63,701 bases of DNA from Actinomycetota bacterium (GTDB lineage: Bacteria > Actinomycetota > Acidimicrobiia > Acidimicrobiales > Ilumatobacteraceae), in the NCBI GenBank assembly GCA_016213625.1, contig JACQZZ010000041.1:1-63701 (forward strand), in the 5' to 3' direction. The notes beneath the pieces were generated by a model. The model was not told where the DNA came from. It did no database searches and worked only from the letters and a program-made list of their open reading frames with translations. Made by a program: the position numbers and the translations under genes. Shown piece by piece: positions 1 through 7,855 of the stretch. Numbering within the stretch: the stretch's first letter is position 1; each line of letters opens with the position of its first letter.

Positions 1-275
1 ACCAGCCGCAGCCGCCGCTCCTCACGAGCGGCCGACCGCACCCGGTCGAGGAACCTGTGTCGAGCGGCCACGGTGAGATAGCCCACGGAGACCTCTCGCA
101 CCGAGCCCCGCTTCGCGGCCTGCAACGCTCCGACGTACACGTCCTGCACCAGATCCTCCGCGGCGGCCCGGTCGGCGCCGCACAACATCGCGGCGTACCG
201 GTACACCTCGGCGAACGTCGCGCGGTAGCAGGCCATGAAGCCCGCCTCGCTGCGTACGTCCCACACCGGTCCCAT
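1..275 (-). CDS. ECF/SigE-like RNA polymerase sigma factor, N-terminal part
   Basis: The gene reads leftwards from an ATG at 275 and runs off the window edge, so only about 91 N-terminal residues are visible. The stretch with AAEDLVQDVY followed by YLTVAARHRFLDRVR is typical of sigma-70 region 2, which binds core polymerase and the -10 element. Region 4 lies outside the window. A purine-rich GGAGGGG sits immediately before the ATG; a GTG three codons downstream would give a more usual spacing, so the exact start is uncertain. The downstream anti-sigma partner, if any, cannot be seen. Confidence 0.75.
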   Translation of the reverse strand, partial: MGPVWDVRSEAGFMACYRATFAEVYRYAAMLCGADRAAAEDLVQDVYVGALQAAKRGSVREVSVGYLTVAARHRFLDRVRSAAREERRLRL

Positions 276-312
276 ACCCCTCCAGCGTCACCGCTCGCCC
301 GAAACCAGGCGT

Positions 313-338
313 GTCACGCGAACTTAAGTTCTGGTGAC
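313..338. repeat. Palindrome around GAACTTAAGTTC at the 3' end of the ABC transporter operon
   Basis: A perfect 12-bp palindrome GAACTTAAGTTC (320-331) is flanked by the complementary arms GTCAC and GTGAC. It contains the TAA stop codon of the last transporter gene. The same core recurs at 61686-61697 and, with one change, at 61706-61717. It could act as a terminator or protein-binding site; the sequence does not decide which. Confidence 0.55.
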
Positions 339-1295
339 GTGGACGGCGTGGCAGGCGACCCGGTGCTCGCCCACTTCAGGCTCGAGTTCGAGGTCGACGC
401 CCCTGCACTTGTCGATGATGCCCCGGCGCTCTGCCTCGCCGTTGGCCACCAGCGGACAACGAGGATGGAAACGACAACCGCTCGGCACACGCGAGGGGTC
501 GGGGGTCTCGCCGGTGAGGATCTGCTGCTCCATGCCCTCGATCTCGGGCACCACGCTGAGCAACGCCTGCGTGTACGGGTGCTGTGGCGCCCGCAACACC
601 TCCTCCGCAGGGCCGATCTCCACGATGCGACCCAGGTACATGACGGCCACTCGGTCGGCGATGTTCCACGCCAACCCCAGGTCGTGCGTGACGGCGACGA
701 TGCTCACGCCATCGCGATCGACATAGCTGCGCATCAGCGCCAGGATCTCGCCGCGGATGGACGCGTCGAGGCTGGCGACGGGCTCGTCGGCGAGCAGCAG
801 GCGCGGGCGCAGCGCCATGGCCCCGGCGATGAGCACACGCTGGCGCTGACCGCCCGACACCTCGTGCGGGAACCGCCGGAAGAATCGCTCGGGCGGACGC
901 AAGCCGGCCTCCGCCAGCGCATCGCCCACGAGCTGCGGTTCGTGCCCCTTCACCTTGTGGATGCGCAACCCCTCGGCGACCGACTCGTAGATGGAATGCC
1001 GTGGGTTCAACGCACCCGACGGGTCCTGGAAGATCATCTGTACCTTGCGCCGCAGCGCGCGCAGGCCACGAGCGTTGCCCGTGACCTTCTCGCCGTCGAC
1101 CGTGATGGTGCCGGCCGCCAGTGGTTCGAGCCCGATGATGGACCGGATGAGCGTGGTCTTGCCGCAGCCGCTCTCGCCCACGAGCGCCAACACCTCGCCG
1201 GCATGCACGTCGAGCGACACCGTGTCGACGGCGTGCACGCGGCCGCCGCCGAACTGCACCTGCACGTTGTGCAACGAGAGCACCGGCTCAGACAT
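324..1295 (-). CDS. Oligopeptide/dipeptide ABC transporter ATP-binding protein (OppF/DppF type)
   Basis: This 323-residue ATPase is the last gene of a five-gene peptide importer operon. It shows a Walker A motif GESGCGKTT (residues 40-48), the ABC signature VSGGQRQRV (about 146-154) and Walker B LLLADEP. A C-terminal oligopeptide-transporter extension carries SGCRFHPRCP, the Cys-containing region typical of OppD/OppF proteins. The ATG at 1295 was chosen because it overlaps the upstream ATPase by 8 bases and begins at the conserved first beta strand. It should pair with the neighbouring ATPase as a heterodimer under the two permeases. Peptides are the likely cargo, given the adjacent peptidases, but nickel or other solutes cannot be excluded. 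Confidence 0.9.
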   Translation of the reverse strand: MSEPVLSLHNVQVQFGGGRVHAVDTVSLDVHAGEVLALVGESGCGKTTLIRSIIGLEPLAAGTITVDGEKVTGNARGLRALRRKVQMIFQDPSGALNPRHSIYESVAEGLRIHKVKGHEPQLVGDALAEAGLRPPERFFRRFPHEVSGGQRQRVLIAGAMALRPRLLLADEPVASLDASIRGEILALMRSYVDRDGVSIVAVTHDLGLAWNIADRVAVMYLGRIVEIGPAEEVLRAPQHPYTQALLSVVPEIEGMEQQILTGETPDPSRVPSGCRFHPRCPLVANGEAERRGIIDKCRGVDLELEPEVGEHRVACHAVHVTRT

Positions 1296-2256
1296 GCGAT
1301 GCCCCCACGTGCACACACGCCGCAGCACGACCCTCGCCGGCCGGACGAAGCTCGACGTCGAGCGACGAGCACTCGGGCGTGGCCACCGCACACCGCAGAT
1401 GGAACGGGCACCCGGACGGCAGCGATGCCGGGTCGGGTGGGTCGCCGGCCAGACCCTGCGGGTTCATGCGCGACGACTGGTCGCCGATGGTGGGAAAGGC
1501 TGCAGCCAGCGCACGCGAGTAGGGATGCTGCGGGTCGGTGAACACCAGCTCGCTCGGGCCCTCCTCGACGATGCGCCCGGCGTACATCACGGCGAGCCGC
1601 TTGCACGTGTGGGTGAGCACCGACAGATCGTGGGTGATGAACAGCAACGCCAAATGCTTCTCTCGCTGCAGTTCCTCCAACAGCGCCAGCACCTGGGCCT
1701 GCACCATCACGTCGAGCGCGGTGGTGGGTTCGTCGGCGATCAGCACGTGCGGATCACAGGCCAGCGCGATCGCGATCAGCACGCGCTGGCGTTGCCCGCC
1801 CGACATCTGGTGCGGGTAGCGATCGATGCGATCGGCGGGAATGCCCACTCGCACCAACAGGTCCTGGGCGCGAGCCCGAGCAGCACGGGGCGACACCTTG
1901 GTGTGCAACAGCACCGCTTCGGTGATCTGCTTGCCGATGCGCTGCACGGGGTTGAGCGAGTGCAGCGCGCCCTGGAACACGATGGCGGCGCCGGTCCACC
2001 GAACGGCACGCAGGCGGCCGGGCTTCATCTCGTAGACGTCTTCGCCGTCGAGCAACACCTGCCCGGTGATCTTGGTCTCCTTCGGCAGCAGCCGCAGCAC
2101 GGCGCCGGCGATGGTGCTCTTGCCACAGCCGCTCTCGCCCGCGAGCCCCAGCGTCTCGCCCGCGTCGAGCGACAGGCTCACGCCGCGCACCGCCGGTACC
2201 TCGCCGCGTTCGCTGCGATAGGTGACGTGGAGATCGCGCACTTCGAGCAGGCTCAT
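1288..2256 (-). CDS. Oligopeptide/dipeptide ABC transporter ATP-binding protein (OppD/DppD type)
   Basis: This 322-residue ABC ATPase has Walker [10 protein letters not shown] (residues 40-48), signature MSGGQRQRV (about 151-159) and Walker [13 protein letters not shown]. The [10 protein letters not shown] segment near the C-terminus matches the OppD/F-type extension. It overlaps the downstream ATPase by 8 bases and the upstream permease by the four bases ATGA, so translational coupling is likely. It energises substrate import together with the next ATPase. Assignment to the Opp/Dpp family is firm; the exact substrate is inferred from context. Confidence 0.92.
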   Translation of the reverse strand: MSLLEVRDLHVTYRSERGEVPAVRGVSLSLDAGETLGLAGESGCGKSTIAGAVLRLLPKETKITGQVLLDGEDVYEMKPGRLRAVRWTGAAIVFQGALHSLNPVQRIGKQITEAVLLHTKVSPRAARARAQDLLVRVGIPADRIDRYPHQMSGGQRQRVLIAIALACDPHVLIADEPTTALDVMVQAQVLALLEELQREKHLALLFITHDLSVLTHTCKRLAVMYAGRIVEEGPSELVFTDPQHPYSRALAAAFPTIGDQSSRMNPQGLAGDPPDPASLPSGCPFHLRCAVATPECSSLDVELRPAGEGRAAACVHVGASHV

Positions 2257-3188
2257 CGCTCACGCAACCGAGGGTCGAGCACGGTCTCGGTGGCGCGACC
2301 AACCAACGTGAACGCGAGCACCACCATCACGATGGCCATGCCGGGCGGCATGTAGTACCACCACGCCCCTCGGTCGATGGCGCCCTTCTCGCGTGCCTCG
2401 TTGAGGATGGCGCCCCACGACACCTGCGTGGGGTCGCCGAGGCCCAGGAACGAGAGCGTGGTCTCGGTGAGGATGGAGATGGGCACCGCCAGCGTGGTGC
2501 TGGCCATCACCAGCGGCAGCACGTTGGGGAAGATGTGTCGATTGATGACGTGCACACGCCCAGCGCCCAGCGCGCGGGCGCGGTCGACATACAGACGCGA
2601 TCGCACCGACAGCACTTGCGATCGAACGAGACGCGCGGTGGATGGCCACGACGTGATACCGATGACGAAGACGATGGTCCACAGACTTCGTTCCAGCACT
2701 GCAGCGAGCACGATGGCAGTGGGCAGGAACGGGATGACCAGGAACCAGTCGGTGATGCGCATCAGCACCGAGTCGGTCCACCCGCCGAAGAAACCGGCGA
2801 CGATGCCGATGACCGACCCGATGACGATGGTCAGCAGCGTGGCAGCGAGCCCCACGAACAGGCTGACCCGAGCACCCCACATCACCTGCAGCGCCACACT
2901 GCGGCCGAGGTGATCGGTGCCCAACCAGAACTCGCTGCTCGGTGACGCCCACGTGGGGTTGTCGGCGGTGTTCACCGCGCTGATGTCGGCCCGGTCGCTG
3001 ACGTAGGGCGTGATGATGGCCATCACCGCGAACCCCAGCAGCACGAACAGACTGATCATCGCCAACCGGTCGCTGCGCAACCTGCCCCATGCGTCGCCCA
3101 TGCTGGCCCGGCGGCGTTCCCACCGGATGGCCGCGGGACTTGCCACGACGGGCTTCACCTCGTCGCCCGATTCGACGGTGCCGCTCAT
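2253..3188 (-). CDS. Peptide ABC transporter permease (OppC/DppC type)
   Basis: This 311-residue inner-membrane permease has an N-terminal helix after a cytosolic lead, then the ABC-2-type core of hydrophobic segments. The coupling loop RARALGAGRVHVINRHIFPNVLPL is the family EAA-like motif that contacts the ATPase. The segment WLGTDHLGRS is a hallmark of OppC/DppC. The ATG at 3188 overlaps the previous permease gene by ATGA, which fixes the start better than the much longer upstream reading frame. It forms a heterodimeric channel with the OppB-type protein. Confidence 0.92.
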   Translation of the reverse strand: MSGTVESGDEVKPVVASPAAIRWERRRASMGDAWGRLRSDRLAMISLFVLLGFAVMAIITPYVSDRADISAVNTADNPTWASPSSEFWLGTDHLGRSVALQVMWGARVSLFVGLAATLLTIVIGSVIGIVAGFFGGWTDSVLMRITDWFLVIPFLPTAIVLAAVLERSLWTIVFVIGITSWPSTARLVRSQVLSVRSRLYVDRARALGAGRVHVINRHIFPNVLPLVMASTTLAVPISILTETTLSFLGLGDPTQVSWGAILNEAREKGAIDRGAWWYYMPPGMAIVMVVLAFTLVGRATETVLDPRLRER

Positions 3189-4150
3189 CGCCCTGCCACC
3201 CGTGGGTCGAGATAGCCGTACAGCAGGTCGGCGACGAGGTTGGCGAGAATGACCGCCGCGCTGATGAGCAGGAACAGGCCCTGCAGCATCGGGAAGTCGG
3301 GACCGGAGATGGCGAACTGCGTCTGTTGCCCGATGCCCGGCCAGGAGAAGATGCTCTCCACGGCAATGGCGCCACTGAGCACGAAGCCGAAGTTGATGGC
3401 ACTGAGGCTCACCACCGGCAGCAACGCGTTCGGTTGCGCGTGCCGCTTGCGCACCTCGGTGTCGCGTAGGCCCTTCGCGCGTGCGAGTTGCAGGTAGTCC
3501 TCGCGCGACGTGTCGATCATCGCCGACCGGGCCACGATCATGTACTCGCCGATGTAGGCGATGGCGAGCACCATGGCCGGAAGGATCATGTGGTGCAGTT
3601 GGTCGAACAACCGCGCCACACCCGTGGCAGTACTGCCCGGGTCGTTGAGTCCGCCGACGGGGAACCACCCGAGGCCGGCGGCGAAGACACCGAGCGCCAC
3701 CATGCCGATCCAGTACTCGGGCATCGCGTAGGTGACCATGCTCACCGACGTGGCCGTCGCATCGAACGAACTCCCTCGCCGCCATCCGGCGCGATAGCCG
3801 ATGAAGATGCCGATCATCGCCAGCAGGGTGCTGGTGCCCACGAGCAGCAGCGTGGGCCAGATGGCTTCGGCGATGACCTCGGACACCGGGCGCGAGCTCT
3901 TCAACGAATACCCGAGGTCACCGTGCAACAACTGCCGGACGTACGCGACGAACTGCTCCCACTTGGTGCCATCGAGGTTGAACTTCACCCGCAGTCGCTC
4001 GAGTTGTTCGGGTGTGAGGTTGCGCCCGCGGAACATGCTGTTCACCGGGTCGTCGTTGACCACTCGGAACAGGAAGAAGTCGAACACCACCACGAACGCG
4101 ATGGTGCTGATCGCGCCGATGATCTTCCCGATGACGAACCGAGCTCGCAC
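3185..4150 (-). CDS. Peptide ABC transporter permease (OppB/DppB type)
   Basis: This 321-residue permease starts with a membrane helix (about residues 9-29), followed by a periplasmic-side region with FNLDGTKWEQFVAYVRQLLHGDLGYSLK, typical of OppB/DppB. The EAA-like loop is LARAKGLRDTEVRKRHAQPN. It overlaps the OppC-type gene by four bases and lies 9 bases after the binding-protein gene, so the whole set is one operon transcribed leftwards. It forms half of the translocation pore. Confidence 0.92.
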   Translation of the reverse strand: MRARFVIGKIIGAISTIAFVVVFDFFLFRVVNDDPVNSMFRGRNLTPEQLERLRVKFNLDGTKWEQFVAYVRQLLHGDLGYSLKSSRPVSEVIAEAIWPTLLLVGTSTLLAMIGIFIGYRAGWRRGSSFDATATSVSMVTYAMPEYWIGMVALGVFAAGLGWFPVGGLNDPGSTATGVARLFDQLHHMILPAMVLAIAYIGEYMIVARSAMIDTSREDYLQLARAKGLRDTEVRKRHAQPNALLPVVSLSAINFGFVLSGAIAVESIFSWPGIGQQTQFAISGPDFPMLQGLFLLISAAVILANLVADLLYGYLDPRVAGR

Positions 4151-4159
4151 GAGTGCGGC

Positions 4160-5935
4160 TTACTCCTTGTCGTCCTGTTGCTTGCGCGACCTGGCGACGA
4201 AGAAGGCGATGAGCCCGAGCAACGCCACACCGCCGACCGCGAGGCCGATGATGAGGCCGGTGTTGCTGGAGTCGTCATCACCACCCGCCCCTCCGGCGAT
4301 GGGCGTGAGCGTCCAGTACGACGGCGACGTGTTGGTGAACAGCACGGGCCCGGTGTCCTTCGGCTGGCGCGTCCACCCCTCGAAGCGATCGGTGCGGTAG
4401 GCCTGCGTGTCGGCGTCGTGGTACAGCACCACGTACGTGCTCTCCGTGTAGAACAGCGTCAGCATCTGGTGCACGATGTCGATGCGCTTGGCGCGATCGA
4501 GCTCCACCTTCTGCTGGTCGTACAAGGCGTCGTACTCCGGGCTGCACCAGTTGGCGTCGTTGTAGCCGACCGACTCGATGTCGGTGGTGAGCTGCGCGCA
4601 CGTGAAGTAGCTCAGCATGGGATCGGGGTCCACGAACGGGGTCCAGCCCCACACGAACAGGTCGTACTCGCCGCTGGCGATGACGTCGGTGAGCTGGGTC
4701 TGGTCGTACGTGCTGACCTCGGTGTCGATGCCGATCTCCTTCAGCCAGCCGGTGATCAGTTCACGGATGGGTGCGGCCTGGTCGCTGTCGTTGAGCTCCG
4801 CGTAGCGGAACTTCAACGGCTGGCTGCCATCGGGCATCTCGCGAATACCGTCGCCGTCGGTGTCCTTGTAGCCCGCGTCCTCGAGCGACTGCTTCGCTCG
4901 CTCGGGGTCGTAGTTCAGCTGCTGGTCCGCAGGGATCTCCGGGGTCCACACCGGGTCGGGCGAGACGCCCAAGGTGCCGAGCAACTGACCCTGGTTGTGA
5001 GCCACTCGGTCGAACAACTGCGGGCGGTCGATCGCCTGGGCGATGGCGTGGCGCACGGTGAGGTCCTGCAGCGCGGGATGTCCGTCACCCAGGCCACCGG
5101 CCATGCCGTTCATCGCCAACTCGCTGAATCCGCCCTGCGCGCCGGTGAGGGTGACGATGCCGGACTCTTCCGACAGGCCGTCGAACAACTCGGCGGGTAC
5201 GTCGTGCACGAAGTCGATCTCACCACTCTTCAGCGCTGCCACCATCGCGCTGCCGTCGGTGTACACACGGAACACGACCTGGTCGACGGCGGGCTTGCCA
5301 CGCCAGAAGTTGGGGTTGGCCGCCATGGTCCAGTCCTGGCCGGCGTTGCGCGACGTGAGCGTGAACGGGCCGGAGCCCACACCGTCTTCTGCCGGGTAGG
5401 TGGTGATGTCGCCGGCCGCCTGTTCCTCCCAGATGTGCCGGGGCAGGATGTAGACGTCCATCGTCGGCAGCTTGGGGTCGGGCACCGACGACACGATCTC
5501 CACGGTGCGATCGTCGATGGCGGTGGCCGTCAGGTTGCCGGTGGTGGCGAAGTGGTTGATCCACTCCTGGTCGCGCGACGTGTTGATGGTCCAGGCCACG
5601 TCGTCGGCCGTGAGCGGTTCGCCGTCGCTCCACTTGAGTCCTTCACGCAAGGTGTAGGTGTACGTGAGCCCGTCGTCGCTGGCCCAGCTCTCGGCGAGTG
5701 AGGGTTCGGTGGCGAAGTCGTCGGCCGCCTTGTCGGTGAGTGTGGCGTACTGCATGTTCCACGTCTCGTACGCCGACACGAGATAGCCGGCCGTGGGGTT
5801 CAGGCTGTCGATGTCCTGCATCAACCCCACCGTCAGCGTGACGGGCGCGTCGCCGCTCGATGCATTCGCGGTGGTGACCACCACGGTGCCGAGCGCGGCA
5901 ACCGCCAGGCACATGGCCCCCAGCTGTCGCTTCAT
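4160..5935 (-). CDS. ABC transporter substrate-binding protein family 5, C-terminally membrane-anchored
   Basis: This 591-residue extracytoplasmic binding protein is the first transporter gene. It has a Sec-type signal peptide ending near ANA-SSGD and the family-5 fold features ESWASDDGLTYTYTLREGLKWSDG and FVWGWTPFVDPDP. No lipobox cysteine is present. Instead a Gly/Ser-rich linker is followed by one hydrophobic helix (GLIIGLAVGGVALLGLIAFF) and a basic tail RSRKQQDDKE, which predicts anchoring by a C-terminal transmembrane segment. The GGAGGA ribosome site lies four bases before the ATG. It captures peptides or similar solutes for the OppBCDF-type machinery. Confidence 0.9.
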   Translation of the reverse strand: MKRQLGAMCLAVAALGTVVVTTANASSGDAPVTLTVGLMQDIDSLNPTAGYLVSAYETWNMQYATLTDKAADDFATEPSLAESWASDDGLTYTYTLREGLKWSDGEPLTADDVAWTINTSRDQEWINHFATTGNLTATAIDDRTVEIVSSVPDPKLPTMDVYILPRHIWEEQAAGDITTYPAEDGVGSGPFTLTSRNAGQDWTMAANPNFWRGKPAVDQVVFRVYTDGSAMVAALKSGEIDFVHDVPAELFDGLSEESGIVTLTGAQGGFSELAMNGMAGGLGDGHPALQDLTVRHAIAQAIDRPQLFDRVAHNQGQLLGTLGVSPDPVWTPEIPADQQLNYDPERAKQSLEDAGYKDTDGDGIREMPDGSQPLKFRYAELNDSDQAAPIRELITGWLKEIGIDTEVSTYDQTQLTDVIASGEYDLFVWGWTPFVDPDPMLSYFTCAQLTTDIESVGYNDANWCSPEYDALYDQQKVELDRAKRIDIVHQMLTLFYTESTYVVLYHDADTQAYRTDRFEGWTRQPKDTGPVLFTNTSPSYWTLTPIAGGAGGDDDSSNTGLIIGLAVGGVALLGLIAFFVARSRKQQDDKE

Positions 5936-5952
5936 TGAGTCCTCCCCAGGCT

Positions 5953-5970
5953 CGACGCAATACTGCGTCG
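5953..5970. promoter_or_regulatory. Inverted repeat in the leader of the binding-protein gene
   Basis: CGACGCA and TGCGTCG form a 7-bp perfect inverted repeat with a 4-base spacer, between the stop of the S9 peptidase gene and the ribosome-binding site of the transporter operon. It could be a small attenuating hairpin between two genes of one transcript or a repressor site. No T-run follows it. Confidence 0.4.
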
Positions 5971-5996
5971 TCGTTCAGGCAATGTTGGCACAGCCC

Positions 5997-7832
5997 TCAG
6001 GGCATCAGGTACCAGTCGAGGAATCGCTCGAGCCGGCGGTGGAAGTGCAGGAACGGTTCGGGTCGTAACAGGCCGTGACCCTCGGTGGGGTAGGTCACGT
6101 ACTCGTACTGCTTCCCCAGCCGCTGCAGCGCCGCGACCAGCTCTTTCGACTGGTTCGGGTGCACTCGGTCGTCCTGCTCTCCGTGTGCCACGAAGATGGG
6201 AACCTGCAGGTGCTCCACACGGTGGATGGGCGAGCCGGCCTCGTACTCGTCGCGGTGATCGCGAGGGTGGCCCATCATCCGCTCGAGATCGAGCCGGCCG
6301 ACCAGATCGCCCTGCGCCCACGACGTGAGGATGTCGCAGTCGCCGTACTTGCTGACCGCGCACGCGAAGCGGTGGTCGGGGTCGTCGACCACCGAGTGCA
6401 ACGCCATGTAGCTGCCATAGCTGGCGCCGAAGATCGCGACCCGGTCGCCATCGACCCAGTCGAGCGAGGCGAGGTGGTCGTGCGCCGCCAGGCAGTCGTG
6501 CGTGTCGGCCACGCCCCACACGCCATGGTTCGCCCGCTCGAACTCCATGCCGTACGTGGTGCTGCCGCGGAAGTTCGGTGCGAACCACGCGTAGCCCTTG
6601 TCGACGAAGTACTGGGCGACGCCGTCCCATTCGTCACCGGTGACCGAGGTGGGTCCGCCGTGTGGCTGCACGACTGCCGGGCACGGACGATCTGCCGACG
6701 CGCTCACCGGCCGATACAGCCAGCCGTACACCTCGCGACCATCGAGCGACTCGTAGCGCACGTGTTCTGGCACCACGTGCGGAGCGGACCGAACCGGACC
6801 GGGCACCGGCGCTAACAACTCATGCACGTCACCCTCGGGCGACACCACGCACAGACGGGCGGGCGTGGTGAACGACTCGTGCGTCGCCACCACCGAACCG
6901 TCGGGCAACAGCTGGGGCGACGACCAGGTGCCACCCTCGGCACGCACCGACACGGCGCCGGTCGTGGTGTCGATCTCGACCAGGTCGGTGACGCCCTGTC
7001 GGCTGCGCACGCCCACCAGCGCGGCGCCGTCGGGCGTGAAGGTCAGTGAGGCGAAGTCGGCATCGGCAACCGTGAGTTGGTGCGGCCGAGCGTCAGCCAC
7101 CGCGTCGACCAGGAACACCTCGTACCAGCCCGGCCATTCGCTCGCGTAGGCCAACCGGGTGCCATCGGGCGACCAGGCGACGCTGCGCAACTGGAAGCCC
7201 GGCTGGTGCACGATCGTGCTCGACTCACCCGTCGCCAGATCGACCACGTGCAGGCTGATGCAGTTCAGGTCGTCGTGGTGGAACACCGTGTACGCCACAC
7301 GGGTGCGGTCGGGTGACACCACCGCCGTCACGTAGTCGGCGCCCGCGTCGGCGATGGGCCGAGGCCAGGGCCGCTGGAGGTCGACCACCGTGAGCACGGT
7401 CTGCTCTCCCCGGCCGATGCCCACGATCAGGCGAGCATCGTCGAGCCACACCGGGCCCGACCCGTCGCACACCACGGTGGGGACTCCTCCCGCGGCGGCC
7501 ACCACCATCACCTTGCCACGGGCGGCGTAGGCGAGGCGGTTGCCATCGGGCGACCAGACGGCATTGCCATCCTCCCAGAACGCCGCGAGTGGGCGATCGA
7601 CCGTCACCCGCATCGGCAGTCCACCCGCCACCGGCATCGTCCACACATCCGATGCATCGCGGTCCAACACGAACGCCACGGTCGTGCCGTCGGGTGACAC
7701 CTCCGGCTGGCGCGGGCGTTCGGTGGCCGAGACCCACTCGAGTCGCCAGTGCGCTGCCGGCTTCGCGTCGGGGCGACCCGGGTTGGGGATGCCGCCGGCT
7801 TCGTCGGTGCCCACCCACCACTGCTGTGTCAT
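5997..7832 (-). CDS. S9 family prolyl-oligopeptidase-like serine peptidase
   Basis: This 611-residue protein has an N-terminal beta-propeller with repeated SPDGTxLAYxS-like blades (about residues 20-330) and a C-terminal alpha/beta-hydrolase domain. The catalytic triad is readable as Ser in GASYGS (about 471), Asp in HGEQDDRV (about 554) and His in TEGHG (about 586). It lacks a signal peptide, so it probably cleaves short peptides in the cytosol, downstream of the peptide importer that follows it 61 bases later on the same strand. The ATG at 7832 follows a TAGGCT -10 box by 6 bases and is predicted leaderless. Acylaminoacyl-peptidase or dipeptidyl-peptidase specificity cannot be told apart. 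Confidence 0.9.
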   Translation of the reverse strand: MTQQWWVGTDEAGGIPNPGRPDAKPAAHWRLEWVSATERPRQPEVSPDGTTVAFVLDRDASDVWTMPVAGGLPMRVTVDRPLAAFWEDGNAVWSPDGNRLAYAARGKVMVVAAAGGVPTVVCDGSGPVWLDDARLIVGIGRGEQTVLTVVDLQRPWPRPIADAGADYVTAVVSPDRTRVAYTVFHHDDLNCISLHVVDLATGESSTIVHQPGFQLRSVAWSPDGTRLAYASEWPGWYEVFLVDAVADARPHQLTVADADFASLTFTPDGAALVGVRSRQGVTDLVEIDTTTGAVSVRAEGGTWSSPQLLPDGSVVATHESFTTPARLCVVSPEGDVHELLAPVPGPVRSAPHVVPEHVRYESLDGREVYGWLYRPVSASADRPCPAVVQPHGGPTSVTGDEWDGVAQYFVDKGYAWFAPNFRGSTTYGMEFERANHGVWGVADTHDCLAAHDHLASLDWVDGDRVAIFGASYGSYMALHSVVDDPDHRFACAVSKYGDCDILTSWAQGDLVGRLDLERMMGHPRDHRDEYEAGSPIHRVEHLQVPIFVAHGEQDDRVHPNQSKELVAALQRLGKQYEYVTYPTEGHGLLRPEPFLHFHRRLERFLDWYLMP

Positions 7833-7838
7833 GCGCGG

Positions 7839-7848
7839 AGCCTAGATT
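7839..7848. promoter_or_regulatory. Bidirectional promoter: overlapping -10 elements for the S9 peptidase and P1 peptidase genes
   Basis: In a 23-bp intergenic gap the ten bases AGCCTAGATT read TAGGCT leftwards and TAGATT rightwards, sharing the central TA. They end 6 bases before the left ATG and 7 before the right ATG, so both transcripts should start at or next to the start codon. No ribosome-binding site fits in the gap. Confidence 0.6.
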
Positions 7849-7855
7849 GCGGCGC

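Noticed and set aside
320..331. GAACTTAAGTTC as a LexA (SOS) box
   Set aside because: It has the GAAC-N4-GTTC form, but copies lie at gene 3' ends rather than promoters and the centre TTAA does not fit the actinobacterial consensus.
57..1541. Long rightward open frame of 494 codons over the transporter ATPase genes
   Set aside because: It is antisense to two complete ABC ATPases with all motifs; long antisense frames are common in GC-rich DNA.
3488..5701. Rightward open frame of 737 codons over the permease and binding-protein genes
   Set aside because: Composition is Arg/His/Val-rich with no family signature, and the opposite strand encodes a clear binding protein.
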